Origin: Thermohalobaculum sp050043005
Lineage (GTDB): Bacteria; Pseudomonadota; Alphaproteobacteria; Rhodobacterales; Rhodobacteraceae
Reading direction: 5' to 3'
Length of the DNA stretch: 9,376 bases
Assembly: GCA_050043005.1 (NCBI GenBank)
Contig: JBHJIZ010000139.1
Span: 1-9,376 of the forward strand
The position numbers and the translations under genes were made by a program. Within the stretch, counting starts at the first letter, position 1, and each line of letters starts with the position of its first letter. This document shows positions 5,870-9,376 of this stretch, piece by piece. The notes beneath the pieces are model-generated. The model was not told where the DNA came from. It was given only the letters and a program-made list of their open reading frames with translations, and did not search any database.

Positions 5870-8044
5870 TCAGGCCAGCAGATCAAAACGGTCTGCGTTC
5901 ATCACCTTCGTCCATGCTGCAACGAAGTCGCGCACGAACTTCACGGCGTTGTCGTCCTGTGCGTAGACTTCGGCATAGGCCCGCAGGATCGAGTTTGAGC
6001 CGAACACAAGATCAGCACTGGTCGCGGTCCACTTCGTCTCACCCGTGGCACGGTCCTTGATCTCGTAGCTGCCGCCGTCCACTGGATGCCAACTGTAAGC
6101 CATGTCGGTCAGGTTAGAGAAAAAGTCGTTCGTCAACTGACCTTCACGATCGGTGAAGACACCGTGCTTCGAGCCACCGTAGTTGGTTCCCAGAACCCGC
6201 ATACCGCCCAAAAGAACGGTCATCTCGGCCGCGGTCAAACCCAGAAGCTGTGCCTTGTCCAGCATCAGCTCTTCGGGGCTGACGGCGTAGGCTTCCTTCT
6301 GCCAGTTGCGGAAGCCGTCGGCGATTGGCTCGAGCACGCTGAACGAGTCCGCGTCCGTCTGCTCGTCCGTTGCATCGCCACGGCCCGGTGTGAACGGAAC
6401 CTCGACGGCGTGACCGGCTGCCTTGATCGACTGCTCGATCCCGACATTGCCTGCCAGAACGATGACATCCGCCACCGATGCACCGGCGTCCGCCGCAATC
6501 GGCTCAAGTATGCCCAACACCTTGGCCAGCCGCTCGGGCTCGTTGCCGTCCCAGTCCTTCTGAGGCGCCAGACGGATGCGAGCACCATTGGCACCGCCCC
6601 GCTTGTCAGAGCCACGGAACGTCCGGGCACTGTCCCAGGCGGTTGCGATCATCTCGGCAGAGGAGAGGCCGCTGTCGGCGATCTTTGCCTTGACGGCCGC
6701 AACATCGTAACCGGTGCTGCCTGCGGGGAGCGGATCCTGCCAGATCAGATCCGCCGACGGGACGTCCGGGCCGTAGTAGTTGGCGCGCGGACCCATGTCG
6801 CGGTGGGTCAGCTTGAACCACGCTCGGCCAAAGGTATCGGCAAAGTAGTCGGGATTGGCACGGAACTTCTGGCAGATCTCGTTGTAGATCGGGTCGACCT
6901 TCATCGCCATGTCGGCATCGGTCATCATCGGGATCGCGCGTCCGGACGGGTCCGTGGGATCGAGAGGTTTCTGATCCTCGGGCATGTTGACAGCGGTCCA
7001 CTGATTGGCACCAGCGGGCGATTTCATCAGTTCCCACTCGTAGTCAAACAGATAGTCGAAGTAACCCATGTCCCACTTGGTGGGCTCCTTGGTCCAGGCG
7101 CCTTCGATGCCAGATGTGAAAGCGTTGGCGGCCTTGCCGCCGTGACCCGGATTCGACCAGCCAAATCCCTGGGCGTGCACCGGACAGCTTTCCGGTTCGC
7201 CGCCGATCTGGTCATGTGCGCCGCCGCCGCCATGGGCTTTGCCGACCGTGTGGCCACCGCAGGTCAGCGCCGCGGTCTCCTCGTCGTTCATGGCCATGCG
7301 CGCGAAGGTCTCACGCACGTGCAGCGCTGTCCGCGCCGGATCCGGGTTGCCGTTCACGCCTTCCGGGTTCACATAGATCAGGCCCATGTGCACAGCGGCC
7401 AACGGGTTGTACATCGTCGACGGGTTGTCGAGATCGTCGTAGCGGTTCTCGGACGGCGCGAGCCACTCGTCTTCCGCACCCCAGTTGATGTCCGTCTCCG
7501 GGCCCCAGATGTCCTCGCGCCCAAAACCGAAGCCAAAGGTCTTAAAGCCCATCGATTCGTAGGCCATGTTACCGGACAGGATGATCAGGTCGGCCCAGCT
7601 GAGTGCGTTGCCGTACTTCTTCTTTACCGGCCACAGCAGACGCCGCGCCTTGTCCAGGCTGGCATTGTCCGGCCACGAGTTCAGTGGCGCGAAGCGAATG
7701 TTGCCGGTGCCAGCGCCACCGCGACCATCGCCCATGCGGTACGATCCGGCCGCGTGCCAAGCCAGACGGATCATCAGACCGCCATAGTGACCCCAGTCGG
7801 CGGGCCACCAGTCCTGGCTCTCGGTCATCAGCGCCCTGACATCGGCCTTGACGCCTTCGTAGTTCAGCGCCTTGACAGCATCGCGGTGACTGTAGTCCGG
7901 ATCCATCGGATTGGTCCGCGCACCGTGCTGGTGCAGGATGTCCAGGTTCAACGTGTTCGGCCACCATTTGGTGACTGGCTTTTCCGTCGCCGTGTTGCCG
8001 CCGTGCATTACGGGGCAACCCGTGATCTGCGTGTTTCCGTCCAT
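5870..8044 (-). CDS. katG: Bifunctional catalase-peroxidase KatG
   Basis: A 724-residue haem enzyme that removes H2O2 by catalase and peroxidase activity in the cytoplasm. It has the usual two-domain duplicated layout: a haem-binding N-terminal half (to about 420) and a haem-free C-terminal half. The distal pocket is intact: R93, W96 and H97 in IRLAWHAAGSYR. The proximal His is H265 in TCGGHTVGKAHG. The Trp-Tyr-Met crosslink needed for catalase activity can form from W96, Y224 (GLIYVNPEG) and M250 (FARMAMND); the spacing 224-250-265 equals that of M. tuberculosis KatG (229-255-270). No signal peptide is present. The start is supported by GGAGAG (8055-8050) 5 bases upstream. It is transcribed away from oxyR and is probably activated by OxyR. 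A hairpin terminator lies just past its stop. Confidence 0.98.
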   Translation of the reverse strand: MDGNTQITGCPVMHGGNTATEKPVTKWWPNTLNLDILHQHGARTNPMDPDYSHRDAVKALNYEGVKADVRALMTESQDWWPADWGHYGGLMIRLAWHAAGSYRMGDGRGGAGTGNIRFAPLNSWPDNASLDKARRLLWPVKKKYGNALSWADLIILSGNMAYESMGFKTFGFGFGREDIWGPETDINWGAEDEWLAPSENRYDDLDNPSTMYNPLAAVHMGLIYVNPEGVNGNPDPARTALHVRETFARMAMNDEETAALTCGGHTVGKAHGGGGAHDQIGGEPESCPVHAQGFGWSNPGHGGKAANAFTSGIEGAWTKEPTKWDMGYFDYLFDYEWELMKSPAGANQWTAVNMPEDQKPLDPTDPSGRAIPMMTDADMAMKVDPIYNEICQKFRANPDYFADTFGRAWFKLTHRDMGPRANYYGPDVPSADLIWQDPLPAGSTGYDVAAVKAKIADSGLSSAEMIATAWDSARTFRGSDKRGGANGARIRLAPQKDWDGNEPERLAKVLGILEPIAADAGASVADVIVLAGNVGIEQSIKAAGHAVEVPFTPGRGDATDEQTDADSFSVLEPIADGFRNWQKEAYAVSPEELMLDKAQLLGLTAAEMTVLLGGMRVLGTNYGGSKHGVFTDREGQLTNDFFSNLTDMAYSWHPVDGGSYEIKDRATGETKWTATSADLVFGSNSILRAYAEVYAQDDNAVKFVRDFVAAWTKVMNADRFDLLA

Positions 8045-8160
8045 GAGGGCTCTCCATATTCTGGAACGGACCGAGGAGCGATCTCAGTCTGGAATCGTTC
8101 TAACACTGGGCAATGATTACTTCTAATTGAATTTATTAACTACCGCGATAAGCTGAGCAA
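8045..8160. promoter_or_regulatory. Divergent katG/oxyR promoter-operator region
   Basis: This 116-bp gap must carry the promoters of both genes. It becomes AT-rich near oxyR (8112-8140), unlike the surrounding GC-rich DNA. Two candidate LysR-type sites are visible: TAAT-N7-ATTA at 8124-8138, and an imperfect inverted repeat AATCGTT-N12-AATGATT at 8093-8118. TCTGGAA occurs twice (8060-8066 and 8088-8094). I cannot place a convincing -35/-10 pair for either gene, and oxyR has only a weak Shine-Dalgarno sequence (GAG at 8155-8157). OxyR binding between the two genes, activating katG and repressing its own gene, is inferred from known OxyR systems. Confidence 0.6.
8050..8055 (-). promoter_or_regulatory. 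Ribosome binding site of katG
   Basis: GGAGAG on the - strand lies 5 bases before the katG ATG (8044-8042). It supports the annotated start. Confidence 0.7.
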
Positions 8161-9078
8161 ATGATAGGCCTCACGCTGAAGCATCTCAGGTATTTCGACG
8201 CGCTCGCGCGACACGGCCACTTTGGTCGCGCAGCCCAAGCCTGTGCAATCTCGCAACCGGCATTGTCTCTGCAAATCAAGGAGTTGGAGGGAATGCTTGG
8301 GTCGCCACTCGTCGAGCGCGCGTCGCGTCAAATCCGCCTGACCGCACTCGGTGAAAACTTCGTCGCCCGCGCTCGCAAGATCCTGTTGGAGGTCGATGAG
8401 CTCGATGATCTCGTCCGTGCGGCCGGTGGGCCTCTGGCAGGCGCGCTGCGCTTCGGGGTCATTCCAACCGTGGCGCCGTACCTGCTGCCGGATGTCATCA
8501 AGGCGTTCTCTGAAAGATTTCCGGAGCTTGAACTCCAACCGCGTGAGTCTGTTACGGGCTCGCTGATCGAAAGCCTGCTCGAGTCGCAGTTAGACATGGC
8601 GGTTGTGGCGTTACCGATCTCCGAGCCCGCGCTTCAGGAATTTGCTTTGTTCGAGGAAGACTTCGTTCTCGTTCGATCTTCCGACGACGCACAAAAGGCT
8701 GTGCCAAGTCCCGAGAAGCTGCGCGAGATGCGATTGTTGCTGCTGGAGGAGGGGCATTGTTTTCGCGATCAGGCGCTCTCGTTTTGCGAGATGAAACGTG
8801 CTGATCCGAGGTTGCTGATGGAGGGCAGCTCGCTTTCGACGTTGGTGCAGATGGTCAGCGCTGGCATCGGGGTGACGCTGATCCCCGAGATGGCGTTACC
8901 GCTCGAGACGCGTTCGGCCCGGGTGTCGGTCGCGCGCTTTTCGCCGCCGGGTCCATCCCGAACGATCGGCATTGTCTGGCGCAAGACCAACCCTTTGGCG
9001 CAACAGTTCATGCAGATCGGTGCTGTGGTGCGGAAAGTCGGCCAGTTGAAGCGGGGCGACATCGGTTTTGATCGGTGA
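8161..9078 (+). CDS. oxyR: Hydrogen peroxide-sensing LysR-family regulator OxyR
   Basis: A 305-residue LysR-type transcriptional regulator. The N-terminal winged helix-turn-helix spans about 1-65 (LKHLRYFDALARHGHFGRAA, then ISQPALSLQIKELE) and the substrate/redox-sensing domain about 90-300. Identification as OxyR rests on two cysteines in the family context: C200 in LEEGHCFRDQ and C209 in ALSFCEMK, matching C199 and C208 of E. coli OxyR, which form the H2O2-induced disulfide. The downstream GIGVTLIPEMAL segment is also typical. The ATG at 8161 places the first helix where family members start, although its Shine-Dalgarno match is weak. Divergent placement from katG fits peroxide-induced control of that gene. 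Length is normal. The next thing downstream is an insertion-sequence boundary about 110 bases past the stop, which does not touch the coding region. Confidence 0.95.
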   Translation: MIGLTLKHLRYFDALARHGHFGRAAQACAISQPALSLQIKELEGMLGSPLVERASRQIRLTALGENFVARARKILLEVDELDDLVRAAGGPLAGALRFGVIPTVAPYLLPDVIKAFSERFPELELQPRESVTGSLIESLLESQLDMAVVALPISEPALQEFALFEEDFVLVRSSDDAQKAVPSPEKLREMRLLLLEEGHCFRDQALSFCEMKRADPRLLMEGSSLSTLVQMVSAGIGVTLIPEMALPLETRSARVSVARFSPPGPSRTIGIVWRKTNPLAQQFMQIGAVVRKVGQLKRGDIGFDR

Positions 9079-9090
9079 GACGACTGCGAT

Positions 9091-9188
9091 TTGCAACGTT
9101 CTCCGCGTGCATGGCTCGGGAAGGTGCTTGCTCTACTGGTTTGTGGGGGGCTCTCGGCTGCTAGCGAGGTACAGTCTGAAGTTGGAGT
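9091..9188 (+). pseudogene. Possible 5' remnant of a secreted-protein gene cut by the insertion sequence
   Basis: From a TTG at 9091 the frame reads a basic start (QRSPRAWLGK), a hydrophobic core (VLALLVCGGL) and SAAS-E, the layout of a Sec signal peptide with a plausible signal peptidase I site. A GGTGAG (9074-9079) lies 11 bases upstream, at the oxyR stop. The frame enters the IS end at about 9189 after only some 33 codons, so the mature protein is missing. I do not recognise the gene. The TTG start and short length make a chance reading frame quite possible. The rest of the 9079-9188 gap shows nothing else. Confidence 0.3.
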
Positions 9189-9214
9189 TGGAGTTCCCCC
9201 GGTTTCTGTGGACA
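9189..9214. repeat. Terminal inverted repeat (right end) of the IS3-family element
   Basis: The repeat runs from the tip TGGAGTTCCCCCGG to an inner CTGTGGACA, about 26 bp. It starts with TG, as IS3-family ends do, and the inner GTGGACA resembles that of IS3 itself. The transposase stop codon lies one base inside it. The tip is preceded by a second copy of TGGAGT (9183-9188), so the exact junction is uncertain by 6 bp. Confidence 0.65.
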
Positions 9215-9215
9215 G

Positions 9216-9376
9216 CTATAGGCTTACAGTTTGCAGCCGTCCGGGGTTGGTTCTTTCGTATTCGACAGGTGACTTGTAGCCAAGCGCCGAATGGCGTTGG
9301 GCCGGGTTGTACCATCCTTCGATGAACGTGAAGATCGTCATGCGAGCCTCGGCCTTGGTGCGGAACGACCGGCGCT
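9216..9376 (-). CDS. IS3-family transposase OrfB, C-terminal fragment (5' part outside window)
   Basis: The last 52 codons read from the window edge to the TAG at 9218-9216. They include RRSFRTKAEARM, FIEGWYNPAQRHSALGY and KSPVEYE, the strongly conserved C-terminus of IS3-family OrfB (DDE/rve integrase fold) transposases, which cut and join IS ends. The DDE catalytic residues lie upstream of this part and are not in the window, so activity cannot be judged. The stop lies one base inside the inverted repeat, as is common in compact IS elements. The frame is undamaged as far as it can be seen. Confidence 0.9.
   Translation of the reverse strand, partial: RRSFRTKAEARMTIFTFIEGWYNPAQRHSALGYKSPVEYERTNPGRLQTVSL

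Larger units (their letters stand above)
9189..9376 (-). mobile_element. IS3-family insertion sequence, right end (continues beyond window)
   Basis: The transposase 3' end lies next to a terminal inverted repeat, so this is one end of an IS3-family element lying in - orientation, with the rest outside the window. Whether the element is complete, and whether it has 3-4 bp target duplications, cannot be judged. The 3 bases before the tip are AGT. Confidence 0.85.

Noticed and set aside
6086..8116. A 676-codon open frame on the + strand opposite katG
   Set aside because: It is the antisense shadow of a clear catalase-peroxidase gene with intact catalytic motifs. The translation has no recognisable domain, and long antisense frames are common in GC-rich DNA.
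9068..9325. An 85-codon frame running from the oxyR end into the IS
   Set aside because: It overlaps the oxyR stop, crosses the IS boundary, is antisense to the transposase and shows no motif.
1..9376. CRISPR array, tRNA or rRNA genes, riboswitch, toxin-antitoxin or defence system
   Set aside because: I found no regularly spaced repeats, no tRNA or rRNA signature and no defence-type protein. All long regions are explained by metabolic, stress or IS genes.

Overview
The window looks like a chromosomal segment of a GC-rich alphaproteobacterium, most likely in or near the Rhodobacteraceae/Roseobacter group. I infer this from the codon use, from the gene order nirB-nirD-nasA-(TrpD2-like gene)-cysG, and from the protein sequences. 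No marker gene is present to fix the taxonomy.

Positions 1-5784 (+ strand) hold the 3' part of a nitrate/nitrite assimilation operon. In order they are: the C-terminal third of NirB (siroheme/4Fe-4S nitrite reductase large subunit, cut by the window start), NirD (a small Rieske-type subunit with all four Fe-S ligands), a NasA-type assimilatory nitrate reductase with a C-terminal [2Fe-2S] domain, a TrpD2/YbiB-like protein of unknown role, and a siroheme synthase. The genes are tightly packed: three successive junctions have 4-base start/stop overlaps (ATGA, GTGA, ATGA) and the last gap is 7 bases. As a unit they reduce nitrate to nitrite (NasA) and nitrite to ammonium (NirB/NirD), and they make the siroheme that NirB needs. 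No separate NADH-dehydrogenase subunit for NasA is visible, so NirB and NirD may supply its electrons, as described for the Paracoccus nas system.

Positions 5785-5869 hold a perfect 9-bp hairpin between the convergent cysG and katG genes. Its T-run lies on the katG side.

Positions 5870-9078 hold a divergent oxidative-stress pair: katG (- strand, catalase-peroxidase) and oxyR (+ strand, H2O2-sensing LysR regulator with both redox cysteines). They share a 116-bp intergenic region that is AT-rich next to oxyR and contains candidate operator palindromes.

Positions 9079-9376 are an insertion boundary. A short stretch that could encode a signal peptide runs directly into one end of an IS3-family insertion sequence. 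The terminal inverted repeat and the last 52 codons of its transposase (- strand) are visible before the window ends. I found no tRNA, rRNA, CRISPR array or riboswitch. Most of the window is conventional. The less ordinary points are the siroheme synthase, which carries a cut-down and degenerate methyltransferase half, the TrpD2-like gene inside the nitrate operon, and the IS-truncated reading frame after oxyR.
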